From Nannobrachium achirus (taxonomy: Eukaryota > Chordata > Actinopteri > Myctophiformes > Myctophidae), in the NCBI GenBank assembly GCA_963921795.1, contig OY997653.1, positions 1,469,501 to 1,533,500 on the forward strand: a stretch of 64,000 bases of DNA. The letters run 5' to 3'. Position 1 is the stretch's first letter. Every line of letters starts with the position of its first letter. The translations under genes and the position numbers were made by a program. Shown here piece by piece: positions 52,497-63,155 of the stretch. The notes under the pieces are model-generated. The model ran no database searches and had not been told where the DNA came from. It saw only the letters and a program-made list of their open reading frames with translations.

Positions 52497-52908
52497 CAGG
52501 GGTCTTCAACGTTTTCAGCCCAAGGACCCCTTAGTTGAGAGAGAGATGAAGCAGGGACCCCCACAACCTGTTCATAGATTCCATATAGTTTATTGTTTGA
52601 CAGCACAATCATCAGTGTATTTTAGATACATTTCATTTTGTGTTTTCAGATGTTTAACCACTTGAACCATCAATACTTAATAAACTTGACCTTTCACTCT
52701 GTACTTAGTCTGCTCGTTTTCCCCTCTACAAAACCTCTTTGCCAAAAATATTTTCGGCTAAAGTTCTCCGAATATGGACGCTAGGGTTCAAGTGGTTAAT
52801 ATAAAAAAGGAAGAAAAAGGTTTCTATCACACCCCCTGTAATGGAGGACCCCCTGTAATGACTCTGAGGACCCCCTCGGGGTCCCGGACCCCCTGTTGAA
52901 GACCCCTG
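52497..52908. mobile_element. hAT MITE, CAGGGGTCTTCAAC family, hairpin missing, 8-bp TSD
   Basis: TIRs CAGGGGTCTTCAACG / TGTTGAAGACCCCTG, flanked by ACCTAAAC (52489-52496, 52909-52916). The centre reads GCCAAAAATATTTTCGGC, so the hairpin was removed between the arms. Confidence 0.95.
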
Positions 52909-53107
52909 ACCTAAACAATAAAACAAAGTGGTTTGAATCTCTGACATGGACCGGTGGGAGGAACCAGAAGCGCGCTCACATGTACACAAACCAGGAAGTA
53001 ATGTCTGTTTTTTTGTTGTTGTTTTTTTACTAGTAGGAAAGGGTTAATTCAGAACCTTTGAGAACGGAACATGAAACTTTCCAGAAACCCGTTTTTAAAT
53101 CGCGTCA

Positions 53108-53414
53108 CAGTGGTTCTCAACTTGTGGCAAATTATTTTGGGGGTCCCCAGATGATTAACTTAATGTGAAATGTGATTTGAAGGACCTTTTAACACCTCTA
53201 AAATGGCAAATTAAACCTTGGCCAAATTGCCAAATATTAAAGGCAGAAATTGTGAAAATAGCAGATCTACATGCTCACAACAACGCCTCGCAGAGTCGCA
53301 ACTGGGTCATACAAAATGTAATGCCTCGACTTTTAGTGCTCGTCAGGATGGGGGGTCCCCAGTTCAAATATGATTATTTTGGGGGTCGCAGCCTGAAAAG
53401 GTTGAGAACCACTG
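53108..53414. mobile_element. hAT MITE, CAGTGGTTCTCAACC family, left hairpin arm only
   Basis: TIRs CAGTGGTTCTCAAC / GGTTGAGAACCACTG. Left hairpin arm at 53260-53300, right arm deleted. Confidence 0.88.
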
Positions 53415-53944
53415 CTCCATTATAACCGACGCAGGAGGAGTAGGCCCTAAAGAAATACAATAAAATAAAATAAAAAAAACACCTGCACAAAATGTGAAAA
53501 CAGCCGATCTACCGATCAGCCATTTTCTCACATTTTCGGGGAACATTTTCTGAAAAGTTTCAAGTTCCGTTTTCCCAGAAGTCAGGATTAGTATCACCTG
53601 TGAAATGCTTTTGACACCAGAGGTCTTCAAAGTGTTTCAGCCCAAGGACCCCTTAGCTGAGAGAGAGAGAGATGACGCAGGGACCGTCACTACATAAAAT
53701 CGTGGTGCAGATTTTCATAGATTTCATAAATCGCCTCATAGACGTCGGTGTTGTGCGTATCATTTTGTTGTTTATTAGCACATCATCTTCTCTGTATTAA
53801 TTAATGTCGGATTCACGTTAACGTTTATTTTCATTTAAACCCGACAATACTTATTAAACTTGATCGTTGGCTCTGTTTTTGGACTGGTGTTTTTTTTCTA
53901 AACCTCTTTGCCAAAAACAGCCAAAATAGTTAAAGCTCCAATCG

Positions 53945-54478
53945 CAGGGGTTCCCAAACTCTTTTGTCTCAGGGCACCCCATAAATATTTTTTTAATCCG
54001 GGGCACCCCTACAGTATAATTTTCAATCCCAGCACCTTATATTTATAGCATATCGTCGTTGTCGGGTGGAAACCTTGTATGTCCAAAACCGTTCGTTTTG
54101 TATTTCTCGCGATGCGAGGCGTTGTGTGCTTGTAGATCGGCTGTTTTCACTAGTTTTGTGCGACAGTCTTGTATGATGAAGCAGGGCTTTGCTTTATCAA
54201 AAGACGTACACATTTGAAACTTGGAGATACAAGGTTTCTGCCCGACAGTGACAGCATTTTAGTGATTATGTTGCAAGGAAAACGTTGAGATAAAAGCCAT
54301 TTTGGTTAGAACTGACTGAAAATAACTTTGCTATTTTCAAGATTAACAAGTTTAAAATTATACTAAATATTTTTTTCAAGTGTCCAAATAAATTCCAAAT
54401 ATTAAATTATCTCGCGGCACCCATGGACTGTCGTCACGGCACCCCAGGGTGCCCCGTCACCCACTTTGAAAACCCCTG
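53945..54478. mobile_element. hAT MITE, CAGGGGTTCCCAAAC ends, with inner MITE and hairpin
   Basis: Flanks TCCAATCG / TCCTATCG agree at 7 of 8. An inner ATATCGTCGTTGTCGGG-type block (54050-54255) holds a hairpin at 54100-54150. Confidence 0.88.
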
Positions 54479-54549
54479 TCCTATCGCAAAAAGATTTGGC
54501 GGCCCCTCTTTAGCGAGGACCACCGAGGGGTCCCTGGCCCCCTGTTGAA

Positions 54550-54821
54550 GACGCTTGATTTGGAATCGCACCTCAGTTCTAGGCGCACCCACTCGTTGTC
54601 TATTGACCATGACTCCGCCGAGCCAGCGAGTCGCTTTGTCGAGCGCTGTGAAGGTCGCGTGAGCCGACTCGGCGCCGTTTGAAGTTGTAAACCAGGATAG
54701 CAAAACTTCCGCGCGGTCCAAGGGAACACAAAGGAGCGCTCCTTAGCTCCGGTTCAGCCAATCAGAAGCTTCCGCGGGCGGGGTTTGCCTAGAACTGACG
54801 TGCGATTCCAAACAACGCGTC
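54550..54821. mobile_element. MITE with about 30-bp TIR (TTTGGAATCGCAC)
   Basis: The left end GACGCTTGATTTGGAATCGC and the right end in reverse GACGCGTTGTTTGGAATCGC both continue CAC(C/G)TCAGTTCTAGG. GC-rich centre. Confidence 0.82.
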
Positions 54822-54869
54822 AAGACCCCTGCTCACTTTACTTCCCGTAGTAAAAGAAAAAGAGATAAT

Positions 54870-55112
54870 CGTTGACGCGTGGAAATCTCGTATCTCCAAG
54901 TTTGAAATTTGTACGTTCTTTCGCAAAGTAAAGCCTTGCTCCATCGCACAAGGCCGTCGCACAAAAGTAGTGAAAACAGACGATCTACAGTGCGAGGCGT
55001 TTGTGTGCTTGTAGATCGGCTGTTTTCACTAGTTTAAATCATTTTTATTGTGATAAAATGCAAAACGAACAGTTTTGGACATACAAGGTTTCCACCCGAC
55101 ACCGACGATATT
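54870..55112. mobile_element. palindromic MITE, ATATCGTCG family, with hairpin
   Basis: Right end GACACCGACGATAT, body with CTTGCTCCATCGCACAAGGC and GCAAAACGAACAG. Hairpin at 54973-55030, left arm shortened. Confidence 0.8.
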
Positions 55113-55784
55113 TCTATCAGATCTGTTTAGTTGTGTGATTGTATTCCCGTTCCAGTGTTAACAGTGTTAAAAAAAAGGCATGCGTGTACATTTTATTTTT
55201 TTTGTTGTCTTTTTATGGTCATTATAACGTTATTATAATGTGCCACTTTTTATTTGTTTTGAAAGACATGCAATCTGAGGGGAAGGGAGTTTGACCGGGG
55301 GGGGAGAAGGGGGAAGGGGGGGTGACCGATGTTGACGTAACAGTAAAGCACAGATCGCAGTGGTTTTACTACAACCAACTGACTGTTGTGGGGGTGCAGG
55401 AGGATATACCGAACTGTTCGCTGAGACGGACGTTCATTTCCGTGATCAATTCAGCCGACGCCAAGATCTTTCTTTCATTGCAACGATGCCAACACAGTTA
55501 CAAATCTCTATACAGAAACATTGCTATTCAGAAGATTGACTTCCATTATTTCTAAAAGGAGGTGTCACCTAAACCTAACCTAAACCCTAACCTCAGTGGG
55601 GGTATTTCCGTTGGTAACCGTTCTGTATGAAATTACTTTTGAACCACAACCGTGGGTCACCTCACATTCACACCTCATTGGATTTCGTTAAAACGTGAGG
55701 TTTGTGTGTGTCCCCCCCCCCCCCCCCCGCCCCCGCCCCCTTAAAAGCACCCAGACTGGCATCCACATGTTTTCTTTTAAATCC
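55113..55784. other. intergenic sequence, no gene seen
   Basis: G-rich run at 55290-55320, a degenerate telomere-like CCTAACC run at 55570-55592 and a poly-C at 55710-55738. No recognisable coding sequence. Confidence 0.6.
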
Positions 55785-55978
55785 TCAGTTGTTTTGTTTT
55801 TATTGGTTCATTTATTTATGGACAGGAAGGTGCAAGGAGTGGAGTAGCAGGTCAAAAGTCAAAAAAATCTGGCACACGAATTCTACATGCAAAACACACG
55901 CACGCACGCACGCACACACACACACACACACGGAACATATTAACTATGTTGAAGACAATTAATGATCCAAATGCTCTT

Positions 55979-56043
<65 letters not shown>

Positions 56044-56771
56044 GAACATATTGTTACATTCGGGCAGAAACCTCTTATATCTGCATTTTAACGTTTTTTT
56101 TTTTTATTCTTAGCTCATTTGCTGCCCCCTCCCGAGTTTCCCGAGTTATTACCGTTGTTAGAGGCTGCCAGGGCCCGAGTTTCCCGAGTTGGCAGCCATT
56201 TTGAAAAAGTAGTATGCATGATCGCAATCGCGAAATTGTATGTTTAACCCTCATACCAACCACATCTTTCAAACATGGCAGCCATGTTTGTTTACATTTG
56301 AAGAAAACATAATGGCTGCTAGCTCATGAATGCCTGAACGGATTTCCAAGCGGATTTTTTGTTTGAAAGCTGTGAACAGAGTGCACACACATGGTGCATG
56401 ATCTAGGCATGGGCGTGCATGATCCGTGCACTAAAAATTACATGTTTTGGCATCCTGGTACTTGGCAGCCATTTTGAAAAGGCAGCGAATTAGTTAAATC
56501 TGAAAGTTACAGTTTTGGATATAATGAGGTTTAACACCCAACAGTAACGATATTAACCGTGTTGAGAACAATTAACCATCTCAATTATCACAAGACTCAC
56601 ACCCTCACACACACACACTCTCACACACACACACACACACCCTCACTCACACACACACGGCTATGGAGACACTGGGCGTTGACATAATAATATATTCAAG
56701 TGGAAACGACAAAGGAATGAAAGAAGGTGTAAAAAGGTTGTAGTTCTCTGGGGGAAACGACAGGGGGCGCT
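55785..56771 (-). other. ywhaq: probable 3'UTR of the 14-3-3 gene
   Basis: This is sequence after the stop codon at 56772. On minus there are AATAAA-type signals at about 55799-55825 (AATAAATG and CCAATAAAAAC), the first close pair downstream of the stop, giving a UTR of roughly 1 kb. The stretch holds TG repeats (55895-56042, 56607-56658) and a MITE-like repeat (56110-56490). The end point is inferred, not shown. Confidence 0.45.
56110..56490. repeat. MITE-like repeat shared with 44241-44660 and 61818-61960
   Basis: TAGCTCATTTGCTGCC ... GGCAGCGAATTAGTTAA ends are inverted-repeat-like. Shared core: ATGCCTGAACGGATTTCC, AAGCTGTGAACAG, TGGTGCATGATC. It contains two CCCGAGTTTCCCGAGTT repeats. 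Confidence 0.7.
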
Positions 56772-56828
56772 CTAGTTCTCTCCTTCGCCAGGCTCGGCTT
56801 CCTCTGCTGCGTTGTCAGACGTCCATAA
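56772..56828 (-). CDS. ywhaq: 14-3-3 protein (ywhaq-like), last coding exon
   Basis: The acceptor TTTCTAG|TTATGG is followed by LWTSDNAAEEAEPGEGEN and a TAG stop (57 nt). LWTS(D/E) plus an acidic tail is the C-terminus of the 14-3-3 beta/theta/zeta group; human theta ends LWTSDSAGEECDAAEGAEN. 14-3-3 dimers bind phosphoserine peptides and regulate kinases and apoptosis factors. The isoform is assigned mainly from synteny (human ADAM17 and YWHAQ are neighbours, both on the same strand) and is less certain than the family. Confidence 0.88.
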   Translation of the reverse strand, partial: LWTSDNAAEEAEPGEGEN

Positions 56829-57122
56829 CTAGAAAGAACAGGAAAAGACATTATTACGATTATTATTATTATATTGATTAATGCGTCGTTCTCAAACATT
56901 TCCATGTCAACGACCACCATATTAAAGCAGCAACCGTGTAACTTCTTAACAACTATATAATGCAAATTATGTCCCACACAATTATAAAGTTACATGTTGA
57001 AGCAATAACAATCATCCTTCCATAAATGAGTACCTGAGACGAAAAAGTCCATATTTTAAAATTTTGACGATTTTTTCCACCAAACTGTAAACAACAAACT
57101 CAAAGTTTTTTTTATCTGTTAA

Positions 57123-57613
57123 AGCTATACTGTGTAAGTTGCTCAACTAGTGGTCAGTAGCAGTAGAGCAAACCACGGTCGCGTCTGCTTTTTTCGGCCG
57201 TTTTTCGCCGCGGACCGGGCATTCAGACCACCGCGTCCGCCTCGCCTCGCCAAGACCTATCCATAGAGGTCTTTCGTGTCCCTCTACGAGCCTCGGTTGG
57301 GGAGTTACATGCTAGACTCCTCCTAGCAGGCTAGCCCAGTGTAAACACTGCAGTGTACTTCCTGAAGAGCTCAGCAGTGTATGATCTGGGCTTTGATTGG
57401 CCGGTAGGGAGACACGTGTACAGAATGATGCATATGACGTAATTTTGCCAGGAAAAACAGCCCCGGTCACGGCCACCAGGGCTCAGTAGAACACATATAA
57501 AGAAAAGGCTTTGGGAGCTGAAATTAACAGAGTGGGGGTTCTAAAACTTTAGCGATTTAATAGTTAGGACAATTTTAAGATATGTTTTATAAAAAAAGTT
57601 ACATAGTATAACT
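57123..57613 (-). mobile_element. TTAA-target MITE, AGCTATACTGTGTAAG ends
   Basis: TTAA both sides (57119-57122, 57614-57617). Same family as 50117-50617 in the other orientation. It lies in the last 14-3-3 intron. Confidence 0.93.
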
Positions 57614-57799
57614 TTAAATTCTTAATACACTTCCCCCTCATTTTGTTGGATTAGATTATTTTACTTAACTCATATATATTAGGAATTATAAGACATAATA
57701 CTTATGGAAAGTGTAAAAACAGTATATCTCCACCAGTTTGTGGAACAACAGTCTAAGTCCGTACAAGCAATATTCAGCAGACAAAGGAGCAGATAACAT

Positions 57800-58330
57800 T
57801 AAAAGTAACTGAGTTACTAGGGCCCCAAGGTGGAGTGGCCTACATCATTTTATACTTTAACTATTGAAAAATAGCAGATATACAAGCTCACAGGCACTGA
57901 GTGCCGCGCTGCGAGCTTGTAGATCTGCTATTTTTGTAAAGTCGTGAAAATGTGTGCAAATCTTTGAATATACTGTACTGTTTGTTGCGAATAATTTATT
58001 ACTCAAGTTTAGCTTCTGGGGCGTAGCAGAGACAAGGATTACATAGGCAATTGGCACTGGGTGAAAAAATGGGTTACAAAATCGTGTGATAAAAATTATA
58101 TAAAAAAAAAACCTTAGAAGGATTTGAAATATTCAAATATTTCAAGATTTTTCAAAAATAGCAGAGCTACAAGTTCGAGTGCCACACTGTGAGCTTGTGT
58201 ACCTGCTATTTTTCAATAGTTAAAGCGCAAAATAATGGGTTCCCATTCTAAATGGGTTAAACCCCCTCCCCCTATGAAGTACATTCATGGGGGGCCCTCA
58301 GTGAATACTTGTACCCAGGGCCCAACATTT

Positions 58331-58331
<1 letters not shown>
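57800..58331. mobile_element. CAGGGGCGTC-family MITE, chimeric, parent of 60145-60560
   Basis: ACTAGGGCCCCAAGGTGGAG at the left and CTTGTACCCAGGGCCCAAC at the right. Hairpins at 57867-57942 and 58153-58217. The centre (58035-58100) is LTR-like sequence also found at 18930-19000. Confidence 0.8.
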
Positions 58332-58412
<81 letters not shown>

Positions 58413-58418
58413 TGTGTG
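58332..58418. repeat. (GT)n microsatellite
   Basis: Long GT run between the MITE and the first TAGGGCATTCAC element. Confidence 0.97.
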
Positions 58419-58874
58419 TGGGCATTCACAAATAGCGATTTTTAGTATTCGAATTATTCAACCTCAAAGTATTAGAATATTCGACAGGACTGTCCAAACT
58501 GTCAAATATTAAGTAAGCAAGAGGCAAACATTGTGAAAAATAGCCGATCTACATGCTCACAACGCCTCGCGTTTTGCGAGGCGTTGTGAGCATGTAGATC
58601 AGCTATTTTCACAATATTTATCTGCAGAACCGAGTCACATTAAATGTAATACCTACAATTCCAAGTGCTTTCAGGGTGGGGGTCCCCAGTTCAAATATGT
58701 TTATTTTGGGGGTCACAGCCTACAAATCATTCTTATGACTTCCTATCTAGCCAAGCTTTATAAACTATATATTTTAAAGAAAAAATAAATAATAAAAAAA
58801 CGAATATTCGACTTCAATGAACAACGTCGAATAGTGACTTTGATATTCGAATATTCGAATATTTGGTGAATGCC

Positions 58875-58958
<84 letters not shown>

Positions 58959-59413
58959 CATTCACAAATAGCGATTTTTAGTATTCGAATTATTCAACCT
59001 CAAAGTATTAGAATATTCGACAGGACTGTCCAAACTGTCAAATATTAAGTAAGCAAGAGGCAAACATTGTGAAAAATAGCCGATCTACATGCTCACAACG
59101 CCTCGCAACGCGAGGCGTTGTGAGCATGTAGATCAGCTATTTTCACAATATTTATCTGCGGAACCGAGTCACATTAAATGTAATACCTACAATTCCAAGT
59201 GCTTTCAGGGTGGGGGTCCCCAGTTCAAATATGTTTATTTTGGGGGTCACGGCCTACAAATCATTCTTATGACTTCCTATCTAGCCAAGCTTTATAAACT
59301 ATATATATTTTAAAGAAAAAATAAATAATAAAAAAACGAATATTCGACTTCAATGATCAACGTCGAATAGTGACTTTGATATTCGAATATTCGAATATTT
59401 GGTGAATGCCCTA
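58419..59413. mobile_element. tandem pair of TAGGGCATTCAC-family MITEs separated by (GT)n
   Basis: 58419-58877 and 58955-59413 are almost identical. Each has the end GGTGAATGCCCTA, a hairpin (58535-58616, 59072-59152) and ATTCGAATATTCGAAT termini. The pair plus GT runs looks like a tandem duplication that used the microsatellite. Confidence 0.9.
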
Positions 59414-59418
59414 GTGTG

Positions 59419-59462
<44 letters not shown>

Positions 59463-59464
59463 TG
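59414..59464. repeat. (GTGC)n microsatellite next to a 14-3-3 exon
   Basis: GTGC units end 7 bp from the donor of exon 59472-59567. Confidence 0.96.
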
Positions 59465-59471
59465 TACGTAC

Positions 59472-59567
59472 TGTGAGGTTGTCTCGGAGCAGCTGCATGA
59501 TCAGTGTGCTGTCTTTATAGGAGTCTTCACTCAGCGTGTCCAGCTCTGCGATGGCCTCGTCGAACGC
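59472..59567 (-). CDS. ywhaq: 14-3-3 protein (ywhaq-like), penultimate coding exon
   Basis: The exon is 96 nt and encodes [19 protein letters not shown] then [13 protein letters not shown], helices 8-9 of the 14-3-3 fold. This is one of the most conserved stretches of the family. The length equals the usual 96-nt exon of vertebrate 14-3-3 genes. The acceptor is TCTTGCAG|GCGTTC and the donor CTCACA|GTACGT. A (GTGC)n microsatellite abuts the donor. The intron to the last exon is 2.6 kb and made of MITEs. Confidence 0.95.
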
Positions 59568-59621
59568 CTGCAAGAACAACAGTTCAGTGAGCACTGCTGG
59601 GTTCACAACATGACATGCATA

Positions 59622-59751
59622 GCACAGAGGTTCTCAACCTGTGGGTCGGGACACCCAGATGATTAACTTAATGTTCAACATTGTTTTCTCTCTCAACAGT
59701 AAACAAACCAACATAACGTTGAAGTGTATAGAGTGTGTGTGTGTGTGTGTG

Positions 59752-59815
<64 letters not shown>

Positions 59816-59847
59816 GTGTGTGTGTGTGCGCGCGTGCGTGCGTGTAC
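59622..59847. repeat. CAGTGGTTCTCAACC-family fragment and (GT)n
   Basis: CAGAGGTTCTCAACCTGTGG to about 59730, then a GT/GTGC run up to the 14-3-3 exon donor. Confidence 0.8.
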
Positions 59848-60011
59848 CTTCTTGGCCAGGCTGCAGGCCGTGTCGGGCGAGTTGAGGATCTCGTAGTAGA
59901 AGACGGAGAAGTTCAAGGCCAGACCCAGTCTGATGGGGTGAGTAGGCTTCATCTCCTTCTGGCTGATGTCCAACGCATCCTGGTAGGCTGTCTGGGAGTT
60001 ACTGATGGTCT
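59848..60011 (-). CDS. ywhaq: 14-3-3 protein (ywhaq-like), third-last coding exon
   Basis: The exon is 164 nt when the innermost acceptor is used, which equals the conserved length of this exon in vertebrate 14-3-3 genes. It encodes [36 protein letters not shown] and [18 protein letters not shown]. NSQxAYQ and DIS(K/Q)KEM resemble the theta and beta isoforms. [17 protein letters not shown] forms part of the phosphopeptide groove. The 3' splice site is repeated three more times upstream at 33-bp steps (60044, 60077, 60110). Earlier exons were not found in 60.1-64 kb. Confidence 0.95.
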
Positions 60012-60119
60012 CTACAGGAGGAACAACAGAGTTACTGATGGTCTCTACAGGAGGAACAACAGAGTTACTGATGGTCTCTACAGGAGGAACAACAGAGTTA
60101 CTGATGGTCTCTACAGGAG
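59996..60119 (-). repeat. ywhaq: 33-bp minisatellite duplicating the 14-3-3 splice acceptor
   Basis: There are about 3.8 copies of a 33-bp unit that spans the exon-intron boundary. Each copy contains the pyrimidine tract, a TAG acceptor and the first 16 nt of the exon. Because 33 is divisible by three and the unit has no stop in this frame, each upstream acceptor would insert [11 protein letters not shown] (11 residues) in frame. Confidence 0.92.
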
Positions 60120-60144
60120 GAGTGCCATCTTAATTATATGTATG

Positions 60145-60557
60145 CTTGTAGATCTGCTATTTTTGAAAAGTCGTGAAAATGTGTGCAAATCTTTGAATAT
60201 ACTGTACAGTTTGTTGCGAATATTTTATTACTCAAGTTTAGCTTCTGGGGCGTAGCAGAGACCAGGATTACATAGGCAATTGGCACTGGGTGAAAAAATG
60301 GGTTACAAAATCCTGTGATAAAAATTATATAAAAAAAACCTTAGAAGGATTTGAAATATTCAAATATTTCAAGATTTTTCAAAAATAGCAGAGCTACAAG
60401 CTCGAGTGCCACACTGTGAGCTTGTGTACCTGCTATTTTTCAATAGTTAAAGCGCAAAATAATGCGTTCCCATTCTAAATGGGTTAAACCCCCTCCCCCT
60501 ATGAAGTACATTCATGGGGGGCCCTCAGTGAATACTTGTACCCAGGGCCCAACATTT

Positions 60558-60629
<72 letters not shown>

Positions 60630-60740
60630 CATTCACAAATAGTGATTTTTAGTATTCAAATTATTCAACCTCAAAGTATTCGAATATTCGACAGGACTGT
60701 CCAAACTGTCAAAGCCGATCTACATGCTCACAACGCCTCA
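60145..60740. repeat. 596-bp duplicated block with 16-bp target duplication
   Basis: Copy of 57917-58570 (internally shortened) flanked on both sides by CTTAATTATATGTATG (60129-60144, 60741-60756). It begins in the right arm of one hairpin and ends in the left arm of another. Confidence 0.88.
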
Positions 60741-60756
60741 CTTAATTATATGTATG

Positions 60757-61142
60757 GTCATTGAGGGTATGCAAGTGCTACGGTAAGTGCTATGGGCTAA
60801 GGTGGAGTCTGAAGAGGTGAGTCTTCAGGCCACGGTGGAAGCTAGGGAGTGAGTCTGCCGTTCTAAGTCCAACTAGGAGTTTATTCCAGTGGATCGTATT
60901 GTTCTCAAACTTATTTTTATTTCAAGGACCCCTATAACTCTTGGGAGTGTAAAAATGTTAACTTCACACTAGCAGCCTCAAGAGGACCAAGAGTTGTCCA
61001 ACCACTCTCCACAAATTCTGGCCTGTAATGCACAAAGTTCCCTGTTTCTTTTTAACCCAAGCCTTTATTGTTCTCCATTGATGGCGTCAACGAGCGTGTT
61101 GCACAGCACTTAAACTGTGACTCTGCAACACATGTGCCATCT
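60757..61142. other. intron sequence, dispersed repeat, no exon seen
   Basis: GTGAGTCTTCAGGCC and GTTTATTCCAGTGG resemble common fish repeats. The upstream exons of the 14-3-3 gene are not here. Confidence 0.5.
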
Positions 61143-61800
61143 AGCAGGTACGTGCAGAGAATGTAAAGCCCCTATCAGAGTCGGTACCGCGGTGAAGAGC
61201 TATCAACCGCGGTGTAGTCTTTTTGAGTCATAAAACTACAACGTCATGTCATCGCTTTCCACTGCGAGTCCCGACACATCTCTCTGTTTTTACTTTCAGA
61301 CAGATAGGCTCTTCACCCCGTTCACTGATTGGTCGATCTAGACCAGTCAGTCACAGTGATAGGACTTCACCGTGACTGACTATGATGGCCTCCACTTATT
61401 TTCTCACTTTAGGTGGATAGCTTTACACCTAAAATTTGCGGTGAATAGCTCTTCACCCTGGACTCTGATAGAGGCTTTAGAGGCAGGGGCTGACATTTTC
61501 AAAAGGACCTTTTGGTGACAAACGAAAATAGCAGACCTCCAAGCTCACAATGTGTCGCGCTGCGTTGTGAGTTTGGAGGTCAGCTATTTGATACCACACT
61601 GAACTAAGCGTAATCAAGTCAATACTGGAGATGTGGCGTAACGGCATGGATTTCTACACAGAGAGGGCAATTCTTTCAACATAAGATGCTGCATTCAAGT
61701 TCAGGAGAGTTTGGACACGGCAATTCTCTTGACTGCTGCCGTCAGGTAGGGCATTTACATTTCTTTCACCATAGTAAAAAACTGCATTCATGTTCTGGAG
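61143..61800. mobile_element. CAGGGGCGTGCAGAG-family MITE with nested TIR element
   Basis: GTACGTGCAGAGAATG is followed by an element with TAAAGCCCCTATCAGAGTC / GACTCTGATAGAGGCTTTA ends (61163-61480), then GAGGCAGGGGCTGACA. Hairpin at 61526-61590 with GACCTCCAAGC / GTTTGGAGGTC arms. Confidence 0.8.
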
Positions 61801-62269
61801 AGGGCAGAAAACACTATATGAATGCCTGAACGGATTTCCAAGCGGATTTCTTTTGTTGGAAAGCTGTGAACAGTGTGCACACACGTGGTGCATGATCCGT
61901 GCATTATCTGCGCATGATCCGTGCACCACTGTGCACGTTAAAAGGTAAGAAAATGGTGGCAACTGAAGACATTAGTCGATTTTAATCACGGCAGTGAGCA
62001 GTTACGATTGTAAATTGTAAATTTGATAGGAACTGTGATTCTATGGTTATCATTGCTGGTGCCGTGTGCATCTCTGTGTCTCCCCCCTCCCCCCTCTCTC
62101 CTTCTCAACCCAAGCGGGCGGTGGAGGCAGATGGCAGCCCACCTAGAGCCCAGGCTCTGTTCAATGTTCAAGGGTTTTTTCCCTTGCTTCTGTGGCCAGG
62201 TTGAGGAATGGCTGGGTCTCTGTGCATTGAAGAGTATGTCGTTGTTGTAAGGAGACAGACAGCCTAGCG

Positions 62270-62755
62270 CAGGGTTCCCCAATTAGTTTTCCCCCAAGGG
62301 CCGAATTATGTCTAGGGTACCAAGCCGAGGGCCACGACATTGCAGTGGGCGACGGTGGCGTTCCTGCTACTCCAGTGACAGTTCAGATATCGCCGTTGTC
62401 GGGTGAAAATCTTGTATGTCCAAAACCGTTCGTTTTGCATTTATCATTTTAAAAATGATTTAAACTAGTGAAAACAGCCGATCTACAAGCACACGTCGTC
62501 TCGCACCGCGAGGCGTTGTGTGCTTGTAGATCTGCTGTTTTCACTGCTTTTGTGCGACGGCCTTGCATGATGAAGCAGGGCTTTACTTTGCGAAAGAACG
62601 TACAAATTTGGATACAGGTTTTCCACCCGACAACGACGATATACTACTGTTGTTGCTGCTCTTATACCACCATTATTACTGGGGTTGGTGGGGGCCAGAC
62701 AGTAGCCCCCCCGCGGGCCGCAAATGGCCCGCGGGCCGCCTATTGGGGAACCCTG
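62270..62755. mobile_element. hAT MITE, CAGGGTTCCCCAA ends, with ATATCGTCG MITE and hairpin
   Basis: TIRs CAGGGTTCCCCAATTAG / CTATTGGGGAACCCTG; flanks GCCTAGCG / GCCTAGTG agree at 7 of 8. Inner palindromic MITE 62393-62643 with hairpin 62470-62546. Confidence 0.92.
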
Positions 62756-62930
62756 GCCTAGTGTGTCCAAATGGTCTTATTTCAGTCACAAGTTGTTGTT
62801 AATACCTTTCTCTGGTTAAATATGGGAGGTAGAGATGGTCTCTTACAGTTCACCTTCATGTCATATTGAGGATTACCCAACACAGCTATGGAGTTGGGGG
62901 GATTGAACCTACAGTACTGCAGATGCAGAA

Positions 62931-63147
62931 TAGAGATGGGACGATATGAAAATGTCATATCACGATTATTGTGACAAAAAAAATCCTGATTTACGATATT
63001 ATCACGATAATCAAAATCCATTATCCTGGGGCGGAACATTTGCCAAAAAATAGCAGATCTACAAGCTCACAACGCGTCACAACGTGGCGCGTTGTGAGCT
63101 TATAATAATATAGATAAACGATAATATCACGTATCGTCCCATCCCTA
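62931..63147. mobile_element. hAT MITE, TAGAGATGGGACGATA family, with hairpin
   Basis: Ends TAGAGATGGGACGATAT / GTATCGTCCCATCCCTA; flanks share TGCAGA. Hairpin at 63046-63103, cut short on the right arm. Confidence 0.85.
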
Positions 63148-63155
63148 CTGCAGAT

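Larger units (their letters stand above)
53618..54831. mobile_element. four-level nest in a CAGGGGTCTTCAAC-family MITE
   Basis: The outer element is split by 53945-54478 (a CAGGGGTTCCC element that itself contains an ATATCGTCG MITE with hairpin). Its right terminal repeat is split by a GACGC-TIR element (54550-54821), leaving TTGAA before it and AAGACCCCTG after. Confidence 0.75.

Noticed and set aside
59641-60255. 204-codon plus-strand frame
   Set aside because: It runs through a GT microsatellite and antisense to a real 14-3-3 exon and its 33-bp repeats.
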